From an uncultured Flavobacteriaceae bacterium (GTDB lineage: Bacteria > Bacteroidota > Bacteroidia > Flavobacteriales > Flavobacteriaceae): 64,000 nucleotides of DNA. The number at the start of each line of letters is the position of its first letter. The stretch's first letter is position 1. The position numbers and the translations under genes are program-made. Below, in pieces: positions 1 through 8,928 of this stretch. The stretch lies in contig CANLWG010000015.1 of assembly GCA_947494715.1 (NCBI GenBank), positions 1-64,000 on the forward strand, in the 5' to 3' direction. A model generated the notes under the pieces. It made no database searches. It saw nothing but the letters and a program-made list of their open reading frames with translations, and was not told where the DNA came from.

Positions 1-297
1 CCTTCAAGGCTGCCTTACCATTATTAACCAGCCAATCCTACCTAGAGCGGTTATCCTAAAGGATCCGTGAAAAAGACATACTCAGGTCAAAATCCTGAGC
101 ACAGACCACTTCTGCAACGGCCACGTTCGTTTTATGGAACAGTTTCTTTAGTACTTCATTTGTCATAGCCCAGTCCGTTAGGATTTCAACTTTGTTCGAT
201 TACCTAGGGAGTACAAAAGTTACAATACCTGGGGTCTTCAAAGACTTGTCCTTACTTGATTTTCTTTAAACACAGGATTGGCAAACAATCATTAATA
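1..297. other. No supportable gene; worn intergenic sequence
   Basis: I see no convincing gene here. The longest candidate is a 36-codon minus-strand reading frame at about 56-166 (begins MTNEVLKKL), which matches nothing I recognise. A small inverted repeat CTCAGG/CCTGAG lies near 80-100. The sequence before position 1 is unknown, so this may be the tail of a neighbouring feature. Confidence 0.4.
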
Positions 298-582
298 TTA
301 CAAATTGGAGCTTTTGACAAGTTCAATTTCTATTTTGCTTTTGATAACGAGTTCCATACCGTCCTTGTGCGCCTTCAGCACCAATTGTTCTATGACTTTC
401 TTTGCTTCCTTGAGTTTCCCGATACGTTCTTCCGAACTTAGGCCCGAATCCAGTCCTTCCTGACGGAGGTTAAGTGATCTTACCACATGGAACTTGATTT
501 TGTCGTTTATCAGCGAAAGGAGAACATCCGCAGCTTCCGCAGGACTGAAACGTCCTTTTATGAATGCTATGCTTTCTTTCAT
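298..582 (-). CDS. Small conserved hypothetical protein (paralogue of 867-1175)
   Basis: A 94-aa soluble protein with no signal peptide or membrane segment. The N-terminal half carries GRFSPAEAADVLLSLINDKI followed by KFH, a block closely matched in the 102-aa protein at 867-1175 (GEFTPSEASDVITSLINEKI, NFH). The C-terminal half is charged and probably helical, ending in a beta-like stretch (LVIKSKIEIELV). Proteins of this shape are common hypotheticals in Bacteroidota. I know of no assigned function. It may be co-transcribed with the small membrane protein upstream. Confidence 0.7.
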   Translation of the reverse strand: MKESIAFIKGRFSPAEAADVLLSLINDKIKFHVVRSLNLRQEGLDSGLSSEERIGKLKEAKKVIEQLVLKAHKDGMELVIKSKIEIELVKSSNL

Positions 583-592
583 CCAAGAAATA

Positions 593-793
593 TTACCCGT
601 TCCTTTTATTGGAATCAGAGGTTGATTGGTCTACACTACCTCTAATTTTGGCAAAAAGGACCAAACCAAGGATGAAGCTGCATATTAATATCCTATCCAG
701 AAAGATATGGTCGTTGAAATAGGACATCGCTGAGAAGGTTGCAAGTATTGATATTCCTGCGATCGGTAAAATTGGTGATTTTGATGAATGCAT
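593..793 (-). CDS. Small two-helix membrane protein
   Basis: A 66-aa protein with two hydrophobic segments (about residues 9-25 and 33-50) and a polar C-terminal tail (VDQSTSDSNKRNG). It lies between two paralogous small soluble proteins on the same strand, 10 nt upstream of one and 73 nt downstream of the other, so the three may form one unit. I do not recognise the family. Confidence 0.5.
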   Translation of the reverse strand: MHSSKSPILPIAGISILATFSAMSYFNDHIFLDRILICSFILGLVLFAKIRGSVDQSTSDSNKRNG

Positions 794-866
794 GTGTTGT
801 TTTCTATTTAAAGTGGATTAATTAATTTGAAAAAAATTAAGAGAACGAACCTATCGGCCGCTGTTG

Positions 867-1175
867 TCATTCGGCAACGGTAATCTCGAGAACGCCATTT
901 ATTTTAAGGTTATTGCCGAGACCCCTGCTGTTGGCAATGAATTCCTTGGCAATGCGTTTTTCCTCTTCCAGTTCCTTGATGCGTCCGTCCAGTTGGTCCG
1001 TTTCGCATCCGTGGTTCCCTTCGTATATCTGGAGTCTCTGTATTTTGTGGAAGTTGATCTTTTCGTTTATAAGGGAAGTAATGACATCAGAGGCCTCCGA
1101 TGGGGTGAACTCCCCTTTTACCAGTTGGATTTTTTGCTCTGTCCTCTTTGTTTTTGTTGCTTTTTCTGTTTCCAT
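867..1175 (-). CDS. Small conserved hypothetical protein (paralogue of 298-582)
   Basis: A 102-aa soluble protein. After a Lys-rich N terminus (METEKATKTKRTEQK) it has the block GEFTPSEASDVITSLINEKI shared with the 94-aa protein two genes downstream. A charged helical stretch (RIKELEEEKRIAKEF) and a short terminal strand (LEITVAE) follow. The shared block and similar length show duplication of one family. Function unknown. Upstream, at 1176-1271, lies AT-rich DNA, then a pseudogene on the opposite strand. Confidence 0.7.
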   Translation of the reverse strand: METEKATKTKRTEQKIQLVKGEFTPSEASDVITSLINEKINFHKIQRLQIYEGNHGCETDQLDGRIKELEEEKRIAKEFIANSRGLGNNLKINGVLEITVAE

Positions 1176-1271
1176 GATACTTGTTTTATTTTTTTATTTC
1201 CGGTACAAAGGTTATAAATTACATTGATTTGTTTTTATTTATATTTGTTATCAAACACATAAATATTATTT

Positions 1272-2195
1272 ATGTATTATACTTTGCGACAGCTGCAGAT
1301 TTTTTTGAAAACAACCCAAATATAAAGTATTACCAAGGCTTCGGAAGAACTGCTTTTGACAAAGCTGGCAATCTCCATACAGCTTAAAAATTTTCAAGAT
1401 CAGTTCCCTATTCCTCTTACGAAAGTCATAGCCAGAAAGCTTTGTATCACCGATTTTGGAAAGGAAATAGCTATGGTGGCGGAGAAAATCCTCAACGAGG
1501 TATATACCATAGATTACAGAACATTGGCATACCAGGGCGAACTTTCGAGCCGGTTAAAAATATCAGTGGTATCCACCGAAAAATACGTAATGCCCTATTT
1601 CCTGAACGATTTCATGAAGCGTAATAACGGTGTTGACCTAATCATGCTGAACAGACCGAACCCAAGACTTATCGTAAGGGCCACTACCTCGGACATGGCA
1701 GGTCTTATTTCCAACATTGACAAATCGTGGCAGAAGTTCAATGAAGAAGAACCATTTGATTATGCCCTGCTCGATGAACTGTACAACCACACCTATTTGA
1801 AAGAGCAAAAAATCGGTGCTATTCTAAGGATATTTGCACTGTTGACCATATTTGTTGCATGTTTAGGCCTCTTCGGGTTAGTTACCTTTACCGCCGAGCA
1901 GAGGTTCAAGTAAATCGGCATTCAAAAGGTACTAGGTTCTTCGGCGTCACAGATCGTAGGTTTCCTATCCAGGGACTTTTTGAAACTGGTCATGATTTCT
2001 ATGTTCATTGCATTTCCATTGGGATATTACCTCATAGGCAAATACCTCCAGGATTTTGCATATCAGATAGAAATCAAGTAGTGGGTATTTGCTTTGGCCG
2101 GTCTGATCACAATCCTCATAGCATTTTTGACAATAAGTTACAGAAGTATAAAAGTTACGAATGCCAACCCCATTAAAAGTCTGCGTGCCGAGTAG
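1272..2195 (+). pseudogene. Chimeric pseudogene: LysR regulator N-terminus joined to FtsX/MacB-type permease C-terminus
   Basis: Read in one frame from ATG 1272, the first ~125 codons are a LysR-family N terminus (YYTLRQLQIFL, then SITKASEELLL, AISIQLKNFQDQF). They are interrupted by a TAA at 1323-1325, and conserved positions look altered. Near 1648 the sequence switches, still in frame, to the C-terminal part of a MacB/FtsX-type ABC permease (RPNPRLIVRATTSDMAGLI, ACLGLFGLVTFTAEQRFK). That part is broken by TAA at 1911-1913 (where the family normally has Glu) and TAG at 2079-2081 (normally Trp), and ends at TAG 2193-2195 after ANPIKSLRAE. Three nonsense codons and a junction between unrelated families indicate a decayed remnant. 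The ORF track shows only the middle piece (1356-1913). Confidence 0.85.
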
Positions 2196-2560
2196 TCCCA
2201 TAAACCGTAATTTTAAGGGAGTCATTTATATAGGCAATAAAATTTTATCTAAAGAGTCTCATTTGTGGTCTCTCTTAATAGTTTCGTTAATTGACCTTTT
2301 ATGGGACAATTTTCTAGCGATTTTTCGTGAGCTATTTGACAGTATTGGCAATGATGTCCGATTTTGGATGCATTGAGAACGGTATAGGCCGGGAAAAGAA
2401 AACAGAAGGTCCAGAAAACATGACAAAAGTCATATTCTGTAATCATTAAAACCCGAAAATTTGTAGCAAGCAAGTTCAACCCAAAATAAATGGGATTCAC
2501 AATACCGTGAAAATTTTCCAAAAACACTTTGCCGAAATATAGATTTAAACCGATTACCAC
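2196..2560. other. Long intergenic leader upstream of the 598-aa gene
   Basis: 365 nt without a gene. It holds the FNR-like site and -7 element described separately (2420-2463), followed by about 95 nt of probable 5' untranslated leader before ATG 2561. The 111-aa minus-strand ORF in this stretch shows no family resemblance and runs through the promoter, so I treat it as chance. Confidence 0.5.
2420..2463 (+). promoter_or_regulatory. FNR-like dyad plus -7 element driving the 598-aa gene
   Basis: ATGACAAAAGTCAT (2420-2433) is a perfect 5-4-5 dyad. Exactly 22 nt later comes AAAATTTG (2456-2463), one base off TAnnTTTG. The same dyad and spacing occur before norC, the nos operon, the copper-uptake set, hemN and nadA, so I read it as a class II FNR-type activator site. 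Inferred from sequence only. Confidence 0.7.
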
Positions 2561-4357
2561 ATGACAAATGCACATTCTTTCCATATTCCTGTAATGGGAA
2601 TAGGATTTACCATAGATACACCCTTAAAAGTTTCTCAGTTCGGGATGGATTCGGTGATCTCCCTAGTGGACGATATTCTTCTCGAAAAGCTACGGAAAAT
2701 GTACTGCGAGAAGTTCGAGATCAAGTATACGGAAATCACGGAAAAAATTGATGACTTCCGGGCAAAACGAATTACTTCCTATCTTGATCTAATGCATGAA
2801 CTTGCCCAGAAGAAATTCGATGCGTTTAAAAATACAACCGCTGAGACTGCAAACGGTATTCGGGACTATTTTAATATGCTTCCGGATACTTCAAGTATAA
2901 AAAAGGAATTCAAAAAATTAACGGCGGACTATTTTAATCTTGAGGAAATCCAAAACTGGGTCAAGGAGCACATGGCCATGGGAAGTATAGATGTAAATAT
3001 TATGACCAAGGTTGATAAGGACAATTATGTAAAAACCGAAAAGCTTCCCAGTGAATATAACGATGCGCATGCCGCTTTAAGAGGGTTTGCAAATAGTAGT
3101 TTGCGTTCTTCCGTCATACTTTCGGCCGGAATGAACCCCAGGTTATACAGTTATCTGGAACAGTTTGAAGATTTTTATCCCGACGAAAATGGAAATATCA
3201 AAAAGAAAATAGTTCTAAAGGTAAGTGACTACCGTTCCGCCTTGATCCAGGGTAAATTTTTGGCCAAAAAAGGATTATGGGTATCTGAATACCGAATAGA
3301 ATCAGGACTCAATTGCGGTGGTCATGCTTTTGCAACGGACGGATACCTTATGGGGCCTATTCTAAATCAATTTAAGGAAAACAGGAATGATTTGATAAAA
3401 TCCGTTCATGAGATTCTTGTAGCTGCATTGACACAAAAAAATCGACCCGCTCCAAAAAAAGGATTTCCCCTTAAAATAACCGCCCAAGGTGGCGTGGGTA
3501 CTGCAGAGGAACATCAATTTATATTGGACCATTATAATGTGGATTCCGTCGGATGGGGCACACCTTTTCTTTTGGTGCCCGAGGCAACTACAGTTGATGA
3601 CAGCACGCGTGACAAATTAGTTGAGGCTAAAGAGGATGATCTGTATTTAAGCAATACCTCCCCTTTGGGAATTCCTTTCCATAGCCTTAAGGGCAATACC
3701 AAGGATGATGAAAAGTTCAATTTGATCAACAAAGGAAGGCCAGGCAGTTCTTGCCCTAAGAAATTTGTTGCCCTGAACAAGGATTTTACGGATAAGGGAA
3801 TTTGCATAGCATCGAGGCAATACCAGCATTTAAAATTAAAGGAACTGGATGATTTAGAATTATCCCCTGCCCAATATCAATCCAAATATGAAAAAATAGT
3901 GGAGAAGTCCTGTACCTGTGTCGGTTTGGGAACATCTGCCCTACTAGCTTATGGCTTAGACACAAAAACCGAAGGTGAGGGTGTTTCCATATGCCCAGGA
4001 CCAAGTATGGCCTATTTTTCAAAAATAATTAGCTTAAACGAAATGACCGATCACATTTACGGAAGGACCAATGTAATTTCTAGAACCGATCGCCCCAATA
4101 TGTTCATCAAGGAATTGTACATCTATATCGATTATCTCAAGGACAAAATTGAGGAAGCCAAAGAAGCGGTGACCGATCGGCAAAAAAAGTATTTGTCCAC
4201 TTTTACAAATAACCTTAAAGATGGCATCGCTTACTATCATTCGGTTTTTAATACCCTTAAAGGAAGCTTTGAAAACACTAAATCTCAAATTGTGTTTGAT
4301 TTGGATAGGGGCCTAAAGACCTTGCATCTCGTGGAAGAGGAAATAAAGGCGTTATAG
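2561..4357 (+). CDS. Conserved protein of unknown function, possible Cys-rich TIM-barrel oxidoreductase
   Basis: A 598-aa soluble protein without signal peptide or membrane helix. The N terminus (HSFHIPVMGIGFTIDTPLKV) and the middle (SGLNCGGHAFATDGYLMGP, then ITAQGGVGTAEEHQFILDHY and DSVGWGTPFLLVPE) read like strands and phosphate-binding loops of an FMN-type TIM barrel such as glutamate-synthase or nitronate-monooxygenase relatives. This is an impression, not an assignment. The C-terminal third has several cysteines (SSCPKK, KGICIAS, KSCTCVGLG, SICPGPS) that could bind metal or an Fe-S cluster, then a helical tail. It is a single gene, convergent with nadB, with its own FNR-like promoter. 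This ties it to the anaerobic/denitrification programme and fits an oxygen-sensitive redox enzyme. Reaction unknown. Confidence 0.75.
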   Translation: MTNAHSFHIPVMGIGFTIDTPLKVSQFGMDSVISLVDDILLEKLRKMYCEKFEIKYTEITEKIDDFRAKRITSYLDLMHELAQKKFDAFKNTTAETANGIRDYFNMLPDTSSIKKEFKKLTADYFNLEEIQNWVKEHMAMGSIDVNIMTKVDKDNYVKTEKLPSEYNDAHAALRGFANSSLRSSVILSAGMNPRLYSYLEQFEDFYPDENGNIKKKIVLKVSDYRSALIQGKFLAKKGLWVSEYRIESGLNCGGHAFATDGYLMGPILNQFKENRNDLIKSVHEILVAALTQKNRPAPKKGFPLKITAQGGVGTAEEHQFILDHYNVDSVGWGTPFLLVPEATTVDDSTRDKLVEAKEDDLYLSNTSPLGIPFHSLKGNTKDDEKFNLINKGRPGSSCPKKFVALNKDFTDKGICIASRQYQHLKLKELDDLELSPAQYQSKYEKIVEKSCTCVGLGTSALLAYGLDTKTEGEGVSICPGPSMAYFSKIISLNEMTDHIYGRTNVISRTDRPNMFIKELYIYIDYLKDKIEEAKEAVTDRQKKYLSTFTNNLKDGIAYYHSVFNTLKGSFENTKSQIVFDLDRGLKTLHLVEEEIKAL

Positions 4358-4448
4358 ATTTGAGTTTTTAAAGAAAAGTTGCTATGCCGGGAAATGAACG
4401 AAAAAATGTTGTTCCCATAACGGGTATTCCCCTATCTCAAATACGTTT

Positions 4449-6011
4449 TCAAGGAGCGGTATTGTTATCTATATTGTAATACCCCCCTTTGTTTTGTTTT
4501 CTTTTCAAGGACTGACCGATTGTCAAATGCGCTACATTGATCATATTTCTTAACTCGCAAAGTGTAGTAGTTACTTTTGAGCTTTTATAAAGTTCCTCCA
4601 CTTCCTTGTAGATCAAATCCAGATGTAGAACAGCCTTTGCCAAACGGTCATTGCTTCTAACAATACCTACATAATCCTTCATTAAGGCCTGTAACTTTTT
4701 GAGATTGTGGAGTATTAGAATATGTTCTTTGGGAATACGGGTTCCTTCATCGTTCCATTCCGGAATAGCAATATTTATGGAATGGGTAGGATGTGCAACA
4801 TGATATTTGTAAATATTGTGTGCATACACCAAGGCTTCCAACAAAGAATTGGAAGCTAACCGGTTAGCACCATGCAATCCGGTTCTAGAGCACTCGCCAC
4901 AAGCGAATAAATTGTTTACCGATGTCCTCCCATCCTTATCCACAACAATACCGCCGCATAAATAATGTGATGCAGGTACAACAGGAATCCAATCCGTTTC
5001 AATAGCAATATGGTTGGCCAAACATTCTTTGTAAATAGTAGGGAAATGTCTTTTGAATTGATCGATATCCAAATGGGTACAATCCAAAAAAACGGAGGTA
5101 TCCCCTGATTTTTTCAATTCATTATCAATACTTTGTGATACAATATCGCGTGAAGCCAATTCCGCCCTTTCATCATAATCTGGCATAAACCTATGCCCAT
5201 TTTTATCGCGTAAAATGGCCCCAAAGCCCCGAACAGCCTCGGAAATTAAAAATGAAGGACCATCTTTCGTGGTATATAAGGCAGTGGGATGAAATTGTAC
5301 AAATTCCATATCCCTAATCTCTGCTTTGGCCCGGTAAGCCATGGCTATACCGTCGCCCGTCGCAATTACGGGATTGGTCGTATGCCCATAAACATGTCCA
5401 ATACCTCCCGTAGCCAACAATGTACTGTCTGCTTTTATCGTAATAATGTCCCCTGTTTTTTGATTCAATACATAGGCTCCATAACAAGAAACTTGCTTTG
5501 ATTCCAGAATCTCAAGATGGTGTTCCGTAATAAGGTCTATCGCAAAATGATAGGGTAGAATGGCAACATTTGGCAATCTTCTTAAATTTTCCAGTAACGC
5601 CCGTTCCACTTCGTACCCGGTGAGGTCCTTATGATGAACGACCCTGTGTTCCGAATGGCCGCCTTCTTTGCCCAATTCCAATTTTCCAGAAGCATCAATA
5701 TCAAAACTTGCACCCCATGCCATCAATTCCTTAAGTCGTTTCGGGCCTTTCTTTACCACCATTTCCACTACATCCCGATCGCAAAGCCCATCTCCGGCCA
5801 CTAATGTATCTTGAATATGTTTCTGGAAAGAATCCTCCTTCATATCCAATACTACGGCAACACCGCCTTGGGCATATTTTGTGTTGGATTCTTCCTCATC
5901 GGCCTTTGTGACTATAGTTACCGTCTTCTCCGGAAGTGCTTGGGCAATTTTTGAAGCAAAAGTCAGTCCTGCTACTCCTGATCCAATAACAAGAAAATTC
6001 GTTTGCATCAT
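4449..6011 (-). CDS. nadB: L-aspartate oxidase
   Basis: 520 aa, the usual NadB length. It oxidises L-aspartate to iminoaspartate with FAD, the first step of de novo NAD synthesis, and can use fumarate instead of oxygen as acceptor. The N-terminal FAD-binding motif VIGSGVAGLTFA is at residues 7-18. Family signatures follow: TKYAQGGVAVV, HSEHRVVHHKD, MEFVQFHPTALY, and FACGECSRTGLHGANRLASN near residue 370. The C-terminal helical domain is complete. The start lies 1 nt after the nadA stop, so the two are co-transcribed. Expression should follow the FNR-like promoter upstream of nadA. Confidence 0.95.
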   Translation of the reverse strand: MMQTNFLVIGSGVAGLTFASKIAQALPEKTVTIVTKADEEESNTKYAQGGVAVVLDMKEDSFQKHIQDTLVAGDGLCDRDVVEMVVKKGPKRLKELMAWGASFDIDASGKLELGKEGGHSEHRVVHHKDLTGYEVERALLENLRRLPNVAILPYHFAIDLITEHHLEILESKQVSCYGAYVLNQKTGDIITIKADSTLLATGGIGHVYGHTTNPVIATGDGIAMAYRAKAEIRDMEFVQFHPTALYTTKDGPSFLISEAVRGFGAILRDKNGHRFMPDYDERAELASRDIVSQSIDNELKKSGDTSVFLDCTHLDIDQFKRHFPTIYKECLANHIAIETDWIPVVPASHYLCGGIVVDKDGRTSVNNLFACGECSRTGLHGANRLASNSLLEALVYAHNIYKYHVAHPTHSINIAIPEWNDEGTRIPKEHILILHNLKKLQALMKDYVGIVRSNDRLAKAVLHLDLIYKEVEELYKSSKVTTTLCELRNMINVAHLTIGQSLKRKQNKGGYYNIDNNTAP

Positions 6012-6012
6012 C

Positions 6013-6939
6013 TTACTTCGATAGTTCCAACATCCTTTCTATGGGCAATAGTGCAGATTGTGCCAAGGCTTCCGGAACATCTATTTGTGGGGATTCATTA
6101 AGAAGACAATCGTATACTTTTTGCAGGGTATTCACTTTCATATAAGCACACTCACTACACGCACATGTATTATCTTCCTGTGCCGGAGCAGGAATAAGAA
6201 CCGTATTGGGTACCTCTTGCTGCATTTTGTGTAATATGCCGGCTTCTGTGGCAACAATAAACTGCTCCTTGGGGTGTTTTTTCACGTAGTTGATCATTCC
6301 AGCCGTAGAGCCAACATAAGTCGCTACATCCAAGATATGTTCTTCGGATTCGGGATGTGCGATGATTACGGACTCTGGATTTGCTTTATGTAAATCCAAT
6401 AATTTTTCTATTGAAAAAGCTTCGTGTACCACACAGGAACCATCCCAAAGCAATAGGTCTCGACCTGTTTTTTTACTTATATACTTGCCCAAATTTTTGT
6501 CCGGTGCAAAAATAATCGGTCTATCCTTTGGAACAGATTCCACAATCCTTAAAGCGTTGGAAGAAGTACAAACAATGTCACTCATCGCTTTGATTTCTGC
6601 CGAACAGTTGATATAGGTAATCACCAAGTGGTCCGGATGCGCCTCAGTAAACTCACGAAATGCATCTGGTGGACAGGATTCGGCCAAAGAGCAACCTGCA
6701 TCAAGGTCAGGAAGCAACACCATTTTGGACGGATTCAAGATTTTGGCTGTCTCCGCCATAAAATGTACACCGGCAAATACTATAATGGATGCATCGGTTT
6801 CCGCGGCCTTTTGTGAAAGCCCCAAACTATCGCCTACATAATCGGCAATTTCCTGTATTTCCGGCCGCTGGTAATAGTGCGCCAACACTATGGCCTTCTT
6901 ACTTTTTTTTAGTTCTAAGATTCGGTTTGCCAAACTCAT
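6013..6939 (-). CDS. nadA: Quinolinate synthase (4Fe-4S)
   Basis: About 308 aa. It condenses iminoaspartate with dihydroxyacetone phosphate to quinolinate using an oxygen-sensitive [4Fe-4S] cluster. [20 protein letters not shown] near the N terminus and the three expected Cys regions ([29 protein letters not shown]) are present. The ORF track starts at TTG 6969, but that codon lies in the -7 promoter element (6967-6974). I therefore prefer ATG 6939 ([15 protein letters not shown]). It is followed after 1 nt by nadB. Confidence 0.95.
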   Translation of the reverse strand: MSLANRILELKKSKKAIVLAHYYQRPEIQEIADYVGDSLGLSQKAAETDASIIVFAGVHFMAETAKILNPSKMVLLPDLDAGCSLAESCPPDAFREFTEAHPDHLVITYINCSAEIKAMSDIVCTSSNALRIVESVPKDRPIIFAPDKNLGKYISKKTGRDLLLWDGSCVVHEAFSIEKLLDLHKANPESVIIAHPESEEHILDVATYVGSTAGMINYVKKHPKEQFIVATEAGILHKMQQEVPNTVLIPAPAQEDNTCACSECAYMKVNTLQKVYDCLLNESPQIDVPEALAQSALLPIERMLELSK

Positions 6940-6966
6940 GTGCCTAGGTTCCAAATTTTTTGGGTG

Positions 6967-7010
6967 CAAATTTATTTCAAATCTGCTCCGAAAAATATGA
7001 TTTTCGTCAC
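6967..7010 (-). promoter_or_regulatory. FNR-like dyad plus -7 element driving nadA-nadB
   Basis: On the minus strand GTGACGAAAATCAT (7010-6997), a slightly degenerate 5-4-5 dyad, is followed after exactly 22 nt by TAAATTTG (6974-6967), a perfect TAnnTTTG. The geometry equals that upstream of norC, nos, hemN and the copper set. It places quinolinate synthesis under an oxygen or NO-responsive regulator (inference). Confidence 0.65.
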
Positions 7011-7053
7011 AATGTACAATAAAACCTGCACTTTTGTTTTGATATAAAGTAGC

Positions 7054-8823
7054 TCAACTTTGATGTTTGATTTTCTCGTATAGTTTTACCAAAGATTGCA
7101 ACAATTCTACCGGCGTAGTCAAAATTTGATAGTGGTTTTGCCCGAACATTTGAGGCAAATAATATTTGGCCTGCGCCTCAATGGCCAAAGCATAGGAGTT
7201 GATATGTCGTTGATTGAGTTCCCGTAACGCTTGTTTTACGTCATTGATACCATATTTACCTTCATACTTATCATAGTCATTGGGCTTACCATCTGAAATA
7301 AGGATAACCCATTTGTTCTTGGTATCCCTTTTGTCCAACAAAGCACCGGAGTGACGTAATGCAGCACCGATACGGGTGTAACCGCTAGGTTCTACCGCAC
7401 CGATTTTATGTTTGGCCTTGTTCCACTCTTCATCAAAATCCTTAAGTGTCAAATAAGTGGCATAATTTCTGGTCTTGGAATAGAAACAGTCTATGGAAAA
7501 ATCCACATTGAATTCATTCAAAATTTCACCGAAAATAATGGAGACCTGTTTTTCTACGTCGATTACCCTATTGCCAGCCGCATAACCATCGCTGGATAAG
7601 CTAACATCCAATAACATTAAAATGGAAAGGTCCTTTTCTTTTTTTCGCTTGCTCAAGTATATCTTTTCAGACGGTGTGTGCCCAGAATGTACATCAACGT
7701 ACAGGTCGGTAATGGCATCCAGGTCAAACTCCTCACCTTCAGTCTGTCTCCGTTGCTGTTTGTATTTATTGTTGACCGAGGTCAACATTTTTCGTAGCCC
7801 CAATAAAGTAGACGCATTTTCCCTTAAGGTTTTTTTGTAGAAATCACTATCGGTCCCTTTCTGGTCCTTGGGGTATACTTTGCAGTAATCCTTCTTGTAG
7901 GTTCGTTTGCTAAAATCCCATTCGTCATAGGTCAAATGGTATTCCAGGGCATCAACTTCAGCACTTTCCGCAATGGTGGTATTCTCAATGAAATCGGCCT
8001 GATATACGGAATGTACGGGATCGTCCACCCGAACCGTATGCTTCATATTCAATTCTTCCAATGCATTGGCATGGTCGTTCAAATCATCATCACCATCAAA
8101 ATCGCGCCACCCACCTTCCCATTCTTCAGCAGTTTCAGCTTTTTCAAAATTGTGGGTCAGTACATAATCCTCTTGTGCCTTTTTATCGATTTGTAAAGAA
8201 TTCAACTCCTCAACGGCATTGGCCTTCAAAATGGTATTGATTTCATTTTGGATAGCTTTCTTGGCCAATTCCGAGATGTTCTTTAAAACCTTCCTTTTGG
8301 GGGTTTCGGAATCGTTCCGCATCCATTTTCCATAGATAAAGGAATAGTCCACCGGTTTTGTTTCCGTAGCTCGTTCCAAAAAATGGGTGGCTAATTTCCC
8401 ATGGATATTCTTCGTAATCGGAAATTGATCAAAGACTTCTTCCAATACCCTATCAGAGGTTTCCAAGGCCTTTTCCCGAGCCTCCTCCAAAGTGTACTCA
8501 TCATCGCCGGTGTAATTGAACCCCATGTTTTTCTGAACCGATAGGTAAAGGACTCTGAACAGATAAAAAGAAAGGTTTTGTTGGGCATCGGCAAATTCGG
8601 AAAACCAGGATGGGAGAAAAAGGTTATCGTTCTTATACCCCCCCTCACGTTCTGCTTCAAAGATTTCAATGGGTCTTCCTGTTATGGCTCTGGAAAAAAT
8701 GGTAAGACGAGATTTTATATCCGATAACTTCACGGAACTCATATTGGCCTCTTGAGCATTTTTTTTCCGTCTTTTGAGGAATTTCGCAAATTTGCCAAAG
8801 ATATACTCGTCCGGTTCAAACAT
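7054..8823 (-). CDS. norD: Nitric oxide reductase activation protein, von Willebrand A domain
   Basis: 589-aa cytoplasmic protein of the NorD/CobT type. With its MoxR-type ATPase partner NorQ it is needed for maturation of nitric oxide reductase. The long N-terminal part is acidic and helical. The C-terminal VWA domain (from about residue 390) carries the MIDAS pieces: MLLDVSLSSDG (DxSxS), PSGYTRIGAAL (Thr) and ILISDGKPND (Asp). It follows norQ on the same strand by about 105 nt and ends just upstream of the nadA promoter. The alternative, a generic VWA protein, is made unlikely by the norCBQ neighbours. Confidence 0.9.
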   Translation of the reverse strand: MFEPDEYIFGKFAKFLKRRKKNAQEANMSSVKLSDIKSRLTIFSRAITGRPIEIFEAEREGGYKNDNLFLPSWFSEFADAQQNLSFYLFRVLYLSVQKNMGFNYTGDDEYTLEEAREKALETSDRVLEEVFDQFPITKNIHGKLATHFLERATETKPVDYSFIYGKWMRNDSETPKRKVLKNISELAKKAIQNEINTILKANAVEELNSLQIDKKAQEDYVLTHNFEKAETAEEWEGGWRDFDGDDDLNDHANALEELNMKHTVRVDDPVHSVYQADFIENTTIAESAEVDALEYHLTYDEWDFSKRTYKKDYCKVYPKDQKGTDSDFYKKTLRENASTLLGLRKMLTSVNNKYKQQRRQTEGEEFDLDAITDLYVDVHSGHTPSEKIYLSKRKKEKDLSILMLLDVSLSSDGYAAGNRVIDVEKQVSIIFGEILNEFNVDFSIDCFYSKTRNYATYLTLKDFDEEWNKAKHKIGAVEPSGYTRIGAALRHSGALLDKRDTKNKWVILISDGKPNDYDKYEGKYGINDVKQALRELNQRHINSYALAIEAQAKYYLPQMFGQNHYQILTTPVELLQSLVKLYEKIKHQS

Positions 8824-8928
8824 AGTTTTAGTAATCGGTTATCAATAAACGGTATCTTGTTAATTTTAGCGATTTTAATGCATTGCAAATTGCCGCTATC
8901 AGCTGTATCCGGAAATTGCAAAACGCTT

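Noticed and set aside
864-1227. Two plus-strand ORFs of 117 and 104 aa
   Set aside because: They are antisense shadows of the 102-aa protein, which has a recognisable paralogue two genes away.
1859-2176. 105-aa plus-strand ORF
   Set aside because: It is an alternative frame of the permease part of the pseudogene; the family sequence is in the 1272 frame with stops.
2249-2584. 111-aa minus-strand ORF
   Set aside because: It runs through the promoter and leader of the 598-aa gene, overlaps its start, and shows no recognisable family.
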